Positions 25,355 through 35,056 are shown, counted from the stretch's first letter. The stretch: 64,000 bases of DNA from CATOSP01 sp965197545 (GCA_965197545.1 CBDANJ010000007.1:1302001-1366000), one strand, 5' to 3'. The notes: generated from the sequence alone by a model not told the origin. Program-made: numbers and translations.

Positions 25355-26350
25355 ATGCAGCAATCCGGAAATCAGAACAGGGCGCTCGTAGCCGGAATCG
25401 TATGCCTGGCCTTGCTGGCTATTCTGGTCGTGTCCCTGGACTGGCGGGACGTTCGGGGTTCTATCGTTGCGGCCGAATGGGAACCGATGCTCGCCGCTAT
25501 GGCTACTGCTTTTCTAGCTTATGCCTGCTCCGCCTATAGCTACGCTCTTCTAAACCGGGCTTTCGCCATCTCGCTCGATCAGCGGACCCTGTTTGGAATT
25601 GGATTTGTCTCTTCAGCGATGATTACCGCTATTGGCGGGGTAGCTGGACACTCTCTGCGTATCCTTCTAATGGTGCGGCGGGGAGTTAGCACCGGGGACG
25701 CACTGGCCCCGTCACTGTTCCACGGCTATCTGGAGAGTCTTATATTCTTCGCTCTCATACCGGGAGGGCTGGCGTACCTTGCGTTGAGCCACTCGCTGCC
25801 TGCGTCGCTGGCCTTCGCCACCGGCGTCGGGGCGGTGGTGTTGGGGTTGGCGTTCGCCGCGACTGCGGTCGTATTCTTCGTTCATCCCGTGAGGAGAATG
25901 GCCTTGCGGTTTGTCGGCCTGGCGGGCTGGATGATCACGCGCCGGAACCTGGACCGGGGATTGCATGACTTCGACGATACTCTGCGCAACGGTCTATCCC
26001 AGGTGCGCAACCGTCCCCTTTCGTTAATCGTGCCGGTTGCTCTGATAGGCGCAGACCGGGCCACGCGCATAGCGGCGGTCTGGTTATGCTTCGAGGCGCT
26101 GGGCTCGGGAGTGGCTCCGGAAGTGATCGTCACGGGATTTGCCATCGGTGTCGCCGTAGGTGTCATGTCCATGGTCCCAGGCGGCGTTGGCGTACAGGAG
26201 GCGTCCATGGCTGGAGTCTATCACTTGCTGGGCGTCTCACTGGAACAAGCCGTACTCGTGTCCCTGCTGTTCCGGGTTGTTTACTCCGTGGTGCCCTTCG
26301 GGGCCAGCCTGGCGTTCTACACGAAGGTCATCCGGCAAAGAAGGCCTTGA
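25355..26350 (+). CDS. YbhN/UPF0104-type multi-pass membrane protein (LPG synthase/flippase-like)
   Basis: 331 residues with about eight membrane segments and the family signature PGGVGVQEA near the C-terminus. This is the transmembrane domain shared by MprF flippases and the AglD/YbhN family, associated with lipid or lipid-linked sugar handling. The soluble aminoacyl-transferase domain of MprF is absent, so transport or an accessory role is more likely than lysyl-lipid synthesis. Convergent with lipA, ends 4 bp from it. Confidence 0.82.
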   Translation: MQQSGNQNRALVAGIVCLALLAILVVSLDWRDVRGSIVAAEWEPMLAAMATAFLAYACSAYSYALLNRAFAISLDQRTLFGIGFVSSAMITAIGGVAGHSLRILLMVRRGVSTGDALAPSLFHGYLESLIFFALIPGGLAYLALSHSLPASLAFATGVGAVVLGLAFAATAVVFFVHPVRRMALRFVGLAGWMITRRNLDRGLHDFDDTLRNGLSQVRNRPLSLIVPVALIGADRATRIAAVWLCFEALGSGVAPEVIVTGFAIGVAVGVMSMVPGGVGVQEASMAGVYHLLGVSLEQAVLVSLLFRVVYSVVPFGASLAFYTKVIRQRRP

Positions 26351-26354
26351 TGAG

Positions 26355-27257
26355 CTAGGCTGGGGAGACGGACAACATCGAAGCGTCGTGCTGCTCGTCG
26401 GCATGGTAAGAGCTGCGCACCAGCGGTCCCGACGCCACGTGCTTGAACCCCATCCGCTCACCGGTCCGGCGCAACTCCGCGAACTCGGCGGGAGTGTAGA
26501 AGCGGTCGATTGGTATATGCTTCGCCGAGGGCCTGAGGTATTGGCCAACGGTCAGCAGATCACAGTCGACCTGTCTGAGGTCTCCCATAGTTTCGACTAT
26601 TTCGTCGAAAGTCTCCCCCATCCCGGCGATGATGCCAGACTTGGTTACCGTGGTTTGGTCAAGCTCTTTGGCCTTGGCGAGCAGGTCCAATGAGAGCTGA
26701 TAATCTCCCTTAGGACGCACTCTGGGGAAAACCCTTCTGCTTGACTCGATGTTGTGGTTCAAGACGTCTGGCCGCTGGTCCACGACCTTCTCCAGCGCTG
26801 CCCACGAGCCTCCGAAGTCGGGAATCAGCACCTCCACCCTGCATTCAGGTGTTCTTTCACGGATACGCCGGATGCAAGACGCGAAGATAAACGCACCGCC
26901 GTCCTGCAAGTCGTCCCGGTTTACCGATGTTATCACGCAGTACTTGAGGCCCATGGTCTCAACTGTTTCGGCAAGGCGGTCCGGCTCTTGAAGGTCAATT
27001 CCCACAGGTCTTCCGGTGGTGACGGCACAGTAGTGGCAGCGGCGGGTGCAGATGTCTCCCAGAATCATAAAGGTCGCGGTGCCCCTACCCCAACATTCAC
27101 CGATGTTTGGGCAATGGGCCTCCTCGCATACCGTGTGGAGCTGTTGTTCCTGCACCAGGTTCTTCAGGCGGATGTATCCGGGGCTACCCGGGGCGCGCAC
27201 CTTAAGCCACTCCGGCAGCCGGGGTCTTAACGGGACCCGGTTGGGCTTATCCAACAT
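26355..27257 (-). CDS. lipA: Lipoyl synthase
   Basis: Radical SAM enzyme inserting two sulfurs into octanoyl groups to make lipoate on dehydrogenase E2 and GcvH proteins. 300 residues. Auxiliary cluster motif CEEAHCPNIGEC and radical SAM motif CTRRCHYC are intact, as is the C-terminal Ser ligand region (VRSSYHADE). GGAAGGAAG precedes the ATG. It is the last gene of a tyrA-gmk-lipA run. No lipB in this window. Confidence 0.95.
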   Translation of the reverse strand: MLDKPNRVPLRPRLPEWLKVRAPGSPGYIRLKNLVQEQQLHTVCEEAHCPNIGECWGRGTATFMILGDICTRRCHYCAVTTGRPVGIDLQEPDRLAETVETMGLKYCVITSVNRDDLQDGGAFIFASCIRRIRERTPECRVEVLIPDFGGSWAALEKVVDQRPDVLNHNIESSRRVFPRVRPKGDYQLSLDLLAKAKELDQTTVTKSGIIAGMGETFDEIVETMGDLRQVDCDLLTVGQYLRPSAKHIPIDRFYTPAEFAELRRTGERMGFKHVASGPLVRSSYHADEQHDASMLSVSPA

Positions 27258-27269
27258 TGAGGCTTCCTT

Positions 27270-27303
27270 CCACCTGCGGGCTCATACCACCTGCGGGCTC
27301 ATA
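27270..27303. repeat. 17-bp perfect tandem duplication between gmk and lipA
   Basis: CCACCTGCGGGCTCATA occurs twice in a row. The second unit contains the gmk stop codon and the first leads into the lipA ribosome site. It looks like a recent slippage duplication. Confidence 0.85.
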
Positions 27304-27919
27304 TTTGAGGGACCTTGCGTGGCCGCACCCGGCATTTCTCAGCCTTGATGATCGCATCGATATCGGCGACTGCCCTACACAACTCGCCGGTACGGTTCAG
27401 CACCACGTAGTCGAAGTCCGCCATTTGGGCTAACTCATGTTTGGCGGTCCTGAGGCGCAGCTCAATATCGTCCGGACCATCGGTCATTCGGCGCTCCAAG
27501 CGTTCCCTGAGGTCTTCCGGGTGTCCAGGGGCTAGGAAAATGAACACCGCTTCCGGGGCGATTTCGCGGACGGTGGCCGCGCCTTGCACGTCGATTTTAA
27601 GGAAGACGTCCTGGTTGGCTCCCAGAGCATCCCGCACCTGGCTGCGGGGGACACCATACCAGCGGCCGAATACCTGGGCGGACTCCAAAAGCTCGTTCTG
27701 CTCCTTTAGTTGAAGAAAGGAGGGCGTGTCAAGGAATATATAATCCGTTCCGTCCCGCTCCCCCTCTCTCTTGGGGCGAGTGGTGGCTGTCACCACGAAG
27801 CGCCAGGGCCGGTCGAGCAGTTTTAGTTCGGCCAGCGCCGCGTCTTTGCCAACGCCGGACGGACCGGATATCACCACTAGGAGCGGTGACGCATTGTTGT
27901 CGTTTGACGCTTGCTGCAA
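27299..27919 (-). CDS. gmk: Guanylate kinase
   Basis: Phosphorylates GMP to GDP. 206 residues. P-loop GPSGVGKD near the N-terminus, then TATTRPKREGERDGTDYIF, which carries the GMP-binding residues, and the lid region. The common Ser-Thr of the P-loop is Asp-Ala here (GVGKDAAL), seen in part of the family. 71 bp after tyrA. Confidence 0.92.
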   Translation of the reverse strand: MQQASNDNNASPLLVVISGPSGVGKDAALAELKLLDRPWRFVVTATTRPKREGERDGTDYIFLDTPSFLQLKEQNELLESAQVFGRWYGVPRSQVRDALGANQDVFLKIDVQGAATVREIAPEAVFIFLAPGHPEDLRERLERRMTDGPDDIELRLRTAKHELAQMADFDYVVLNRTGELCRAVADIDAIIKAEKCRVRPRKVPQI

Positions 27920-27990
27920 GGGTTTCTACTGGTCGTCCAGGGTCAGAGCGGACTTAGATATGATTGATCTATGCGGCTGGAATCTGCTAA

Positions 27991-29064
27991 CTACCGGTCC
28001 CGGTCCTTGCCACCGCCGAAGAAGCGTTTCTGGGCTTCCATAAGCCGGCGCCCGGCGAACATCTCACCCATACTTTCCGCGAAGCTAGGTATCTGCGGAG
28101 ACGATTGACGCGCCCTGGAGTCGATGTCACCGGCCAACCAGCGGGCGCGGGCTTCGGCGGCGTCTTCAAATATCCTCTGAAGACCCTCGTTGTCCGACTC
28201 CATGCTGGTCTTTTCCAGGGCTTCCGCAGCGAGGACCTCAACGGTCCGCTGAAGGGTTTGCGTGTCCGCTTCGGACTCTGTGTCCAAAGACTTTCGAATA
28301 TCATACAGTTCGCGTATGAATGCGTCGATCCACGCGACGATGTGCTGGGAGTTGGTGGCGCAGATATCCCGGTGCATGATCGGGTCTCCGGATGCGAGCC
28401 TGGTCAGGTCGTGGTATCCGGAGGAGGCTAACTGGGAGATGTCATCCCAGTTGGCGCTCTTGGACGTACAGCCCATCAACCCCACCGAGAGTAGGAAAGG
28501 CAGGTGGCTGGCGGCGGCCACGAAGCTATCGTGCTCGTCGATTCCGATGTAGAAAGGTCTCGCCCCTACCGCCTGGACAAGCGTCGCCACCTCCGACACT
28601 GCTCGCTGGCGAGCGGTCGGGCTTGGGATCACGCAATAGGCCTTGTCGCGGAACAGGTTGACGTCGGCGTTTTCCGGTCCGGGAGTCTCCCTGCCCGCCA
28701 TTGGATGGCCGCCCACGAAATCTATGGTCTCGGGCAGGTACTCTTCGGCCCAGTCCATTACCACGCGCTTGGAGCTTCCAACGTCGGTAACGAGACAGCC
28801 CTCGGGAAGCTCGTTGCCAAGGATTTCCATAAGCTCCTTCATCGCCATCACCGGCGTTGCCAACACAACGATGTCCACGTCGCGGACCGCGCTCATCAAC
28901 CTGTTTTCGACGCTGTTGAAGGCCCCTGATTTTTGAGCGCCGCCTCGGGCCCGGCTGTCGGCGTCCGTGCCGACGATCTCGACGTTCTTTGGTTGCGCCT
29001 GTCTCAGCGCCAGAGCAAGGGAGGTGCCGATGAGCCCGGTGCCGACTATTGTGATCTTGGCCAA
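27991..29064 (-). CDS. tyrA: Prephenate dehydrogenase
   Basis: NAD-dependent oxidative decarboxylation of prephenate in tyrosine synthesis. 357 residues. Rossmann motif GTGLIGTSLALAL at the N-terminus, catalytic region FVGGHPMAGRETPG, and a helical dimer domain (SHLPFLLSVGLM; SSGYHDLTRLASGDP). The final 70 residues form an extra charged helical tail with no ACT domain, so feedback through an ACT module is not expected. It heads the tyrA-gmk-lipA group. Confidence 0.9.
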   Translation of the reverse strand: MAKITIVGTGLIGTSLALALRQAQPKNVEIVGTDADSRARGGAQKSGAFNSVENRLMSAVRDVDIVVLATPVMAMKELMEILGNELPEGCLVTDVGSSKRVVMDWAEEYLPETIDFVGGHPMAGRETPGPENADVNLFRDKAYCVIPSPTARQRAVSEVATLVQAVGARPFYIGIDEHDSFVAAASHLPFLLSVGLMGCTSKSANWDDISQLASSGYHDLTRLASGDPIMHRDICATNSQHIVAWIDAFIRELYDIRKSLDTESEADTQTLQRTVEVLAAEALEKTSMESDNEGLQRIFEDAAEARARWLAGDIDSRARQSSPQIPSFAESMGEMFAGRRLMEAQKRFFGGGKDRDR

Positions 29065-29197
29065 GACTTCCCTCCAGGAGGTAGCGTTTAGCTCAGAATA
29101 CGCGGACTGAAGGGACCGCGCGAATAAGTAGAATCCATATTACACCATCGGCGGCGGCGTGGGGAACCTGCCGCAGCGCTTCCGGCGGGGCCGCACG

Positions 29198-30745
29198 TCA
29201 CGCCGCTATGGGTTGGGCGAGGATCCAGAGGCTTACGACGGTATACATGACCATCAATGTGAGCATCGGGTATTGGCTATTCATTGCCAGACCCCGGTCC
29301 TGGAAAAGCCTCATGGAGGCCAGATGGGCGAGGTATACCGCAAGAATGTGTCCCACGATCACGACGCCGACCGATAGGAACCACAGAATTTCAGCGGTGA
29401 TTATGCCCTGGTACACTTCGTAGCCGGCGGTGCCGAACAGGTCCCACCCAAGACCGAAGGGGTCCGATGCAAGGTTGATGATTAGTTGTCCCTGCACCAA
29501 TAGAAGGGTGATGAAGTGGGAAATGTTGTATGCCAGTGCGATCGGTATTAGGGAATAGGCGAAAACCCGCGACAATTCCAGCGCGCTGAACCTGTTGCCT
29601 ACCGACCCGGACATGAGGAACGAAAATAGCAGGTAGACCAGGAAGAAGATGACCGGGAAAAGCAGCACGCCCAGCGTGTCGGCGATTACGAGGCCGTTGA
29701 CAATCTGGTTGCCTATCAGGCCGGGGAACGCGGTAAGGAAAAGCGACTGCACTTCCACCCAGGCCGGTGTCGCGCTGAACCCGTCGAAGGTAACCGTTGC
29801 CAAAAGCAGCACGACCACGGCGAGAATGTCGTTAGTCACCGGCTCGGACCGGGACAATCCCATAGCGAAAGGCCGGAGGTTAAGCTGCCGGGACTTGGAC
29901 CTCGCGAAGCATTCGTAGCAGTCTACACACCCGTCATCCTGGCTCTGGCAACCGGAGGTACAGACCTGGCAAGATTCCGCGTCCATGACTCGTACTTCCG
30001 TGAGGGAGAAGCGGGCGAGGAAACTGAACACAACTGAGAAGACCTCGCCATTTCTCAACCACTGATTCTTGCCGAAGACCGCCATCCCAGCAAACGTGAG
30101 CCCGGAGTACGCGATGGCCATTGCCGCCACAAGACCTGGGACGGCCGCCCTGGGAAAGGCGTCCTGAAGCCAGGCAAACGCCAAAAATAGGACCAGGGCT
30201 GGCCACATGCCCCACTTTTCCGGGTAGTCGCGGACAGGTGTGAGGGGATTTCCCAGTCGAAGTCTGGCGTGTAACCACTCCCACCAATCGAACAGCGTTT
30301 TCCATGGGTTGATCAAGGCCCATAAGTTTCCGAGCAACGCTACGACGTATGCCATCCCGACCCACCAAATGATCCAGACGAAACTGGGCGCGAAGTTGGC
30401 CGAGGGCGTCTGAGTCCCAAACAGTCCGGTGGCGACCACTAACGCGAGGAGAAAAACGGATAGTGATTTGATGATCGTTCCCAGGACAGGGTTGGTCAGG
30501 ACTGCTCCCAACCAGGAGTAACGGAGCAGATCGAAGCGAAAATAGGAGGGGCCGGCAGCCGCGCCTTTTACGAAAACACCCATGATTACGAAGGACAGCG
30601 CGACTACCGCTCCCGAGCCCAACAGGAAATACGCGAGGGGAACGGGCAACTCGGTCCGCTCTCCGAATCCGTGGGCGTAGACCGGCCCGGCTCCAAGTGC
30701 AAAGGCAAGGACTGCCAGGGGCAGGATGGTCTTGAGGAATCTCAT
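29198..30745 (-). CDS. Multi-pass membrane protein with a six-cysteine loop
   Basis: 515 residues. A signal-like first helix ends PVYAHGFGER, followed by roughly a dozen membrane segments. Between two of them is a hydrophilic loop with C259, C262, C266, C273, C276 and C279 (CQVCTSGC...GCVDCYECF), a likely metal or Fe-S site. The family is widespread and uncharacterised in Chloroflexi and actinobacteria; I recall relatives annotated as fenitrothion hydrolase, which says little about the native role. The upstream gene encodes a YtkA-like protein 16 bp away. His and Trp residues in the helices could hold metal or haem, but that is speculation. Confidence 0.7.
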   Translation of the reverse strand: MRFLKTILPLAVLAFALGAGPVYAHGFGERTELPVPLAYFLLGSGAVVALSFVIMGVFVKGAAAGPSYFRFDLLRYSWLGAVLTNPVLGTIIKSLSVFLLALVVATGLFGTQTPSANFAPSFVWIIWWVGMAYVVALLGNLWALINPWKTLFDWWEWLHARLRLGNPLTPVRDYPEKWGMWPALVLFLAFAWLQDAFPRAAVPGLVAAMAIAYSGLTFAGMAVFGKNQWLRNGEVFSVVFSFLARFSLTEVRVMDAESCQVCTSGCQSQDDGCVDCYECFARSKSRQLNLRPFAMGLSRSEPVTNDILAVVVLLLATVTFDGFSATPAWVEVQSLFLTAFPGLIGNQIVNGLVIADTLGVLLFPVIFFLVYLLFSFLMSGSVGNRFSALELSRVFAYSLIPIALAYNISHFITLLLVQGQLIINLASDPFGLGWDLFGTAGYEVYQGIITAEILWFLSVGVVIVGHILAVYLAHLASMRLFQDRGLAMNSQYPMLTLMVMYTVVSLWILAQPIAA

Positions 30746-30761
30746 CTTAACGCGGGATGGT

Positions 30762-31319
30762 TCACGATTCTTGGCTGCGCCTTTTGCGCCCCGCCCTCAA
30801 TCTGTCCCAGAGCCAGAGACTTAATGCGGAAACCGCCACAATCGCGGCTAGGACGTACACCAAGTCGAGACTCTGAGACGCTTTGACCTGCAACGGCAGA
30901 GTGAGTTGGCCTTGTCCCAGGGCGCCGTGGGTGTCTACCGTCAGTGTCCAGCTACCTTCGATGTCTAGGGGCAGGTTGACTTCATAGAACCGGAGGTCTT
31001 GCACGGAATTGGTGGCCCTCACCGGCCCCGCGTCGGTCCCGGCCTCCGGTGCCTGCACCATGACGTCGACCAACGCGTCGGAAAGGGGAGTACCCCCGGC
31101 GGCCTCGTTGACCAAAACCGTTACGTGCAATGTCCCGACCCTTGGAGTCCCTGGGAGGATACCCACCTGTAGCAGATACGGACCAGCCTGGGCGTCTTTG
31201 ACCAGCAGCCGGGTTGCCCCGTTGGCCAGCAGTTCCCCTGGCCCCGCGAACAGCCACAGGGCGGCGGCCAATAGGGCTTGAAGCAAGATTGTGCGGATCA
31301 AAGGTTCGGATTGGGGCAA
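30762..31319 (-). CDS. YtkA/FixH-like extracytoplasmic domain protein with C-terminal membrane anchor
   Basis: 185 residues. Signal peptide (about 8-32), an extracytoplasmic beta-sandwich (YLLQVGILPGTPRVGTLHV; SWTLTVDTHGALGQG) typical of YtkA-like/CopC-related domains, then one membrane helix (about 152-172) and a basic tail. Such domains often occur with copper handling or oxidase assembly genes. It almost abuts the multi-pass membrane protein gene, so the two products probably act together. TTG start. Confidence 0.68.
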   Translation of the reverse strand: MPQSEPLIRTILLQALLAAALWLFAGPGELLANGATRLLVKDAQAGPYLLQVGILPGTPRVGTLHVTVLVNEAAGGTPLSDALVDVMVQAPEAGTDAGPVRATNSVQDLRFYEVNLPLDIEGSWTLTVDTHGALGQGQLTLPLQVKASQSLDLVYVLAAIVAVSALSLWLWDRLRAGRKRRSQES

Positions 31320-31361
31320 GCGCAGCTTCGGGATTGGAGAGGAGTCACCAGGAATACTTCG

Positions 31362-32285
31362 CTATCCCAAGGCGGACTGGACGAACTCGGGCCGGACTAC
31401 TTTATCGTATGGCTGGCGTTCTTGTACCATTCCCGCGGCAATGAGTATGTCCTGGAGTCCATCGAATTCGGGGGTCGCGAGTGTCGGGTCCTCCGGCCAC
31501 GTCTCCTGTTCCTTGTAGCGGCTGACCGATTGCACGATCAAGGCTGGGTCAGTGTCGGGAAAGAACTGAGCGGCCAGATCACCGACGGCCGCAGCGGGAG
31601 ACTCATGCAGCCAACGGAGGGCCCGCGAAAAACCCAGCACAAAGCGCTTAACTGTGTCCTGCTCCCGGTCTAGGAACGCGTTGGTGGAGGCGAAGGAACT
31701 GTAGGCGATGTGGCCGTTCACCGGGCCCAGTGCCGCGGCGAGATGAGCAGTCCCGTCCGCCAGCAAGACCTCGGCTGTGGGCTCGGGCAGGTGGATGAAG
31801 TCGGCGCGGCCTTGCTTGAAGGCTTCTACAGCCTCGTTTAGTGGAAGTCCCGGGACGAGGGTAAGGTCGGCGGGGTCCACCCCGTTTTTCCGTAGCGCGA
31901 ACTGGAACGACGCCCAGGGCATGGGAGAGAATCCAACGGGAATTACAGTCGCGCCGCGAAGCTCGTCCCAGCGGAAGTCTTCCGTAGGCCGACGGCCCAG
32001 CACGAAGAACCCGTCTCTAGCGTTGATCTTGGCGAAGTGGGCGGGTACGCTTTCCGCGCCCCAGTCCGAGGCGATGATCGAGCGCATGATGCCGCTTTGC
32101 GTGATATCCGTCGCCCCCTGGATCAAAGCGCTAAGGGGATGGGCGTACCGGGCCGGGCAGGTGGAGAAGGAGACATCCAACCCTTCGGTTTCCAGGAACC
32201 CCCCGGCCACCGCCACGTAGATGGGTGTATAGAAAACCGACCGAAAGGTCTCCATCAGACGCAATGGCCGGCGGGTGGTGGTCAA
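31362..32285 (-). CDS. NMT1/THI5-like periplasmic-binding-protein-fold protein
   Basis: 307 residues with the type 2 binding-protein fold of the SsuA/THI5 group (YTPIYVAVAGGFLETEGLDV; FKQGRADFIHLPEPTAEVLL). There is no signal peptide or lipobox, and no permease or ATPase gene adjoins it. It may therefore be a cytoplasmic or non-classical binding protein, or the start may lie elsewhere. The ligand is unknown. It lies in a same-strand run with the hydrolase upstream and the YtkA-like gene downstream (42 bp). Confidence 0.72.
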   Translation of the reverse strand: MTTTRRPLRLMETFRSVFYTPIYVAVAGGFLETEGLDVSFSTCPARYAHPLSALIQGATDITQSGIMRSIIASDWGAESVPAHFAKINARDGFFVLGRRPTEDFRWDELRGATVIPVGFSPMPWASFQFALRKNGVDPADLTLVPGLPLNEAVEAFKQGRADFIHLPEPTAEVLLADGTAHLAAALGPVNGHIAYSSFASTNAFLDREQDTVKRFVLGFSRALRWLHESPAAAVGDLAAQFFPDTDPALIVQSVSRYKEQETWPEDPTLATPEFDGLQDILIAAGMVQERQPYDKVVRPEFVQSALG

Positions 32286-32318
32286 ATAGCCTCCGTGGGC
32301 ATGTCGAAAAGGTGCTTG

Positions 32319-32356
32319 GCTTCCGGGGCAGGTACAGACGGACCTGCCCCGGAAGC
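32319..32356 (-). terminator. Strong hairpin after the alpha/beta hydrolase gene
   Basis: A perfect 15-bp stem GCTTCCGGGGCAGGT/ACCTGCCCCGGAAGC with an 8-nt loop, 34 bp beyond the hydrolase stop. There is no immediate U run, so it may be a weak terminator or an mRNA-stabilising structure between the two genes. Confidence 0.55.
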
Positions 32357-32389
32357 GCTCAAATCGAGATTACTGGCCAGCCGGTCGGA

Positions 32390-33187
32390 CTAAGCCGGCT
32401 GCAAGAAGGACAGCAGCGCGCCGACAAACGCCTCCGGGTCTTCGATCTGAGGGATATGACCGAGTCCGGGAAGAACGACTTTGGTCGCGTTAGGGATGTT
32501 GTTGTGAAGCAGTTCCTCACCGTCCCGCAACCGGTCGATCTCTCCGTACATGACCATAGTGGAGGAGGCCTTGATTAATGGCAGCCGCGCCATAACGTCG
32601 TAGTAGGACAGGGATTCCATCAGATTCTTGACCCAGACGCCGGCCTGAGCCCTGGTCTGGTTCTGGGCATCGACCCACTCAGGCTGAGGGTCGGCGAAGG
32701 TGGTGGATGCCCTGACGTCTTCCATGGTCCTGGGCTTGGGCAACCCGTCTTCGTCGTACCCGCCCGAGGACTCGGCCAGCCGCTGCGGAGCTGTGAAGGG
32801 CGGCCACACCGGCATACCCACGAGGACCAGTTTATCCAGTCGTTCCGGGTAGCTGGCTGCCATCTCGGTGGCCAGAACCGCGCCCACTGAGTTGCCCACG
32901 TAATGACCGCGGTGGATGTTGAGAAGTTGGCAGGCGTGGTCCAAGGCGTTGGCATAGTCAGGGATGTTGAAATGGCGGGTCGGCTTGTCGGACTCGCCAT
33001 GCCCGAGCATGTCGAAAGCGTAGCAAGTGTAATGCTGGCTTAGGGCATCGATAACCGTGTGCCATGCCCACGTCGAAGTACCTAGAGGGTGGAGCATAAC
33101 CAGGGGGAACCCGCTCCCCTGCTTGACATAATGCATGTCTCCTTCCGGAGTGGGAACCGAGTCGGTCAGGTCCCGTCTGACGAACAT
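32390..33187 (-). CDS. Alpha/beta-hydrolase
   Basis: 265-residue alpha/beta-hydrolase. Oxyanion region LHPLGTSTW, nucleophile elbow GNSVGA, acid in MYGEIDRL, and catalytic His in GLGHIPQIE. Substrates for this broad group include esters and C-C bonds. GGAGGCGC precedes the ATG. It is the first gene on its strand before the binding-protein-like gene. Confidence 0.82.
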   Translation of the reverse strand: MFVRRDLTDSVPTPEGDMHYVKQGSGFPLVMLHPLGTSTWAWHTVIDALSQHYTCYAFDMLGHGESDKPTRHFNIPDYANALDHACQLLNIHRGHYVGNSVGAVLATEMAASYPERLDKLVLVGMPVWPPFTAPQRLAESSGGYDEDGLPKPRTMEDVRASTTFADPQPEWVDAQNQTRAQAGVWVKNLMESLSYYDVMARLPLIKASSTMVMYGEIDRLRDGEELLHNNIPNATKVVLPGLGHIPQIEDPEAFVGALLSFLQPA

Positions 33188-33469
33188 AGCGCCTCCTGGT
33201 TGCGGCGAATTTGAGGTTGGTTAAACCAGTCGCGAAGTAGAACCGGCGAGTGGTGCGGCTATCGTACTCACTGGATAGTTGTCTGTCAATTTGTCGTTGT
33301 CTGACGGACGCGGCGACACACGCCGGTTGATTTCCAGGGTCCCCTGTGGGAGAATTGGCCTGACCCAGTGTCCGCCGACTGTTGGCGGACATGCCTGAAG
33401 CCAGTTCCCCAGGTGCGTTGCTTCCCACGAACGTGCATCCCGAATGCAGCGGTTTAGGGCCAGCTACCG

Positions 33470-35005
33470 TTGTTTTCGCCCCACCAGAGCCAGATAGTGA
33501 CCACTCCTACCTGGAATAGTGAGAGCCTCCGCAGGCTAGTTCAACGCGAAATCGGGGATTACCGATTAGTGGTCGTCTCCAATCGCCAACCCTACATCCA
33601 CGAACTCATTGAGGGTAAGCTGCGCTACGTTATGCCGGCGGGGGGCCTGACGACCGCGATAGACCCCCTGATGCAGGAATGCGGCGGCACTTGGGTCGCT
33701 TATGGCGGCGGTAAGGGTGACTGGTACGCGGTGGACGAGCAGAACAAGATCGCAGTCCCACCCGACGACCCGGCGTATACGCTGCGTCTGGTATGGCTCA
33801 CCGAGGCTCAAGAACAGGGGTATTACTACGGTTTTTCCAACGAGGCGCTGTGGCCGCTGTGCCACAACGCCTACACCGAGCCCGTATTCGATGCCGACGA
33901 TTGGCAGACCTACCAGGCCGTGAACGAGGAGTTCGCCAAACAGGTTCTTGATGAAATCGCGGGTTATCCCGCAGCCGTGTTCACCCAGGACTACCACTTG
34001 GCCTTGTTGCCCCGGCTAATCAGGGACGCAGACCCGGACGTTATTACCGGCCAGTTCTGGCATATTCCGTGGCCTAATCCGGAGGTATTCCGGATCTGTC
34101 CGTGGCAAGCTGAGTTGCTTGACGGTTTGTTGGGCAACGACCTCCTTGGCTTTCACATCGGGGACCACTGCAATAACTTCCTCGACACCGTGTCCCGCAC
34201 GGTGGATAGCCGGGTAGACGTCGATTACTCGCTGGTCAATTACCGGAACGAGCCTACGTTGGTCCGGCCCTTCCCGATCAGTGTTGACTTCGAGGATGTG
34301 TGTCAGAGCGCGGCCAGTGTCTACGTCACCGAGGAGATGGAGCGCCTGTCCGATGAACTGGGGTTGGAGGGTATGGTCGTTGGGTTGGGCATAGACCGCA
34401 TAGACTACACCAAGGGGATTCCCCACCGCTTTCGGGCCATGGGAAGGTTCCTGGAAAAGAATCCGGGTTACATCGGAAAGGTGGTGTTCGTCCAAGCCGG
34501 AGTGATGAGCCGCACCAGCATCGACGCCTATCAACAGCTAGCAGAGCAGATCGAGGGGTTGCTGGAGGACATTAACGGACGGTTCGGGACTGACGATTGG
34601 AAGCCGATAATCTACCTGCCCACCGACCTACCCAACATGTCCTTGCTGGCATTGCGCCGGCTGGCCCAGTTCTGCGTTGTCAGTTCGCTGCACGATGGGA
34701 TGAACCTCGTAGCCAAAGAATACGTTGCAAGCCGGTTCGATGAAGACGGCGTTCTGATACTGAGCCCCTTCACTGGGGCCGCCCACGAGTTGACCGACGC
34801 CTTGATAGTCAACCCCTACGCCACCGAGCATTTCGCCGACGCCATATTGGACGCTGTCGAAATGCCATACGAGGAACGCCGCACCCGCATGGTGCGGATG
34901 CGGTCGATTGTACGGGAGAACAACATCTATAAGTGGGCTGCCAGGCTCCTGGTGGAGTTGATGCAAGGCGGACGCCGCGCCCGGCGGCCCATCCGCAACC
35001 GCTAG
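33470..35005 (+). CDS. otsA: Trehalose-6-phosphate synthase (GT20)
   Basis: Transfers glucose from a nucleotide sugar to glucose-6-phosphate. 511 residues. GT20 features: VVVSNRQPY (the usual Leu/Val-Pro after the Arg is Gln here), GGLTTAIDPLM, HIPWPNPEVFRICPW, VGLGIDRIDYTKGI, and SSLHDGMNLVAKEYVASR. The neighbouring otsB supports trehalose; glucosylglycerol-phosphate synthase is a related option. Start is TTG; GTG at 33497 is also possible. Trehalose would serve as compatible solute or stress protectant. Confidence 0.9.
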   Translation: MFSPHQSQIVTTPTWNSESLRRLVQREIGDYRLVVVSNRQPYIHELIEGKLRYVMPAGGLTTAIDPLMQECGGTWVAYGGGKGDWYAVDEQNKIAVPPDDPAYTLRLVWLTEAQEQGYYYGFSNEALWPLCHNAYTEPVFDADDWQTYQAVNEEFAKQVLDEIAGYPAAVFTQDYHLALLPRLIRDADPDVITGQFWHIPWPNPEVFRICPWQAELLDGLLGNDLLGFHIGDHCNNFLDTVSRTVDSRVDVDYSLVNYRNEPTLVRPFPISVDFEDVCQSAASVYVTEEMERLSDELGLEGMVVGLGIDRIDYTKGIPHRFRAMGRFLEKNPGYIGKVVFVQAGVMSRTSIDAYQQLAEQIEGLLEDINGRFGTDDWKPIIYLPTDLPNMSLLALRRLAQFCVVSSLHDGMNLVAKEYVASRFDEDGVLILSPFTGAAHELTDALIVNPYATEHFADAILDAVEMPYEERRTRMVRMRSIVRENNIYKWAARLLVELMQGGRRARRPIRNR

Positions 35006-35056
35006 GACACCAGACCGGGACCTATCTCCGCTAAAGACACCCACCCCACCTTCACC

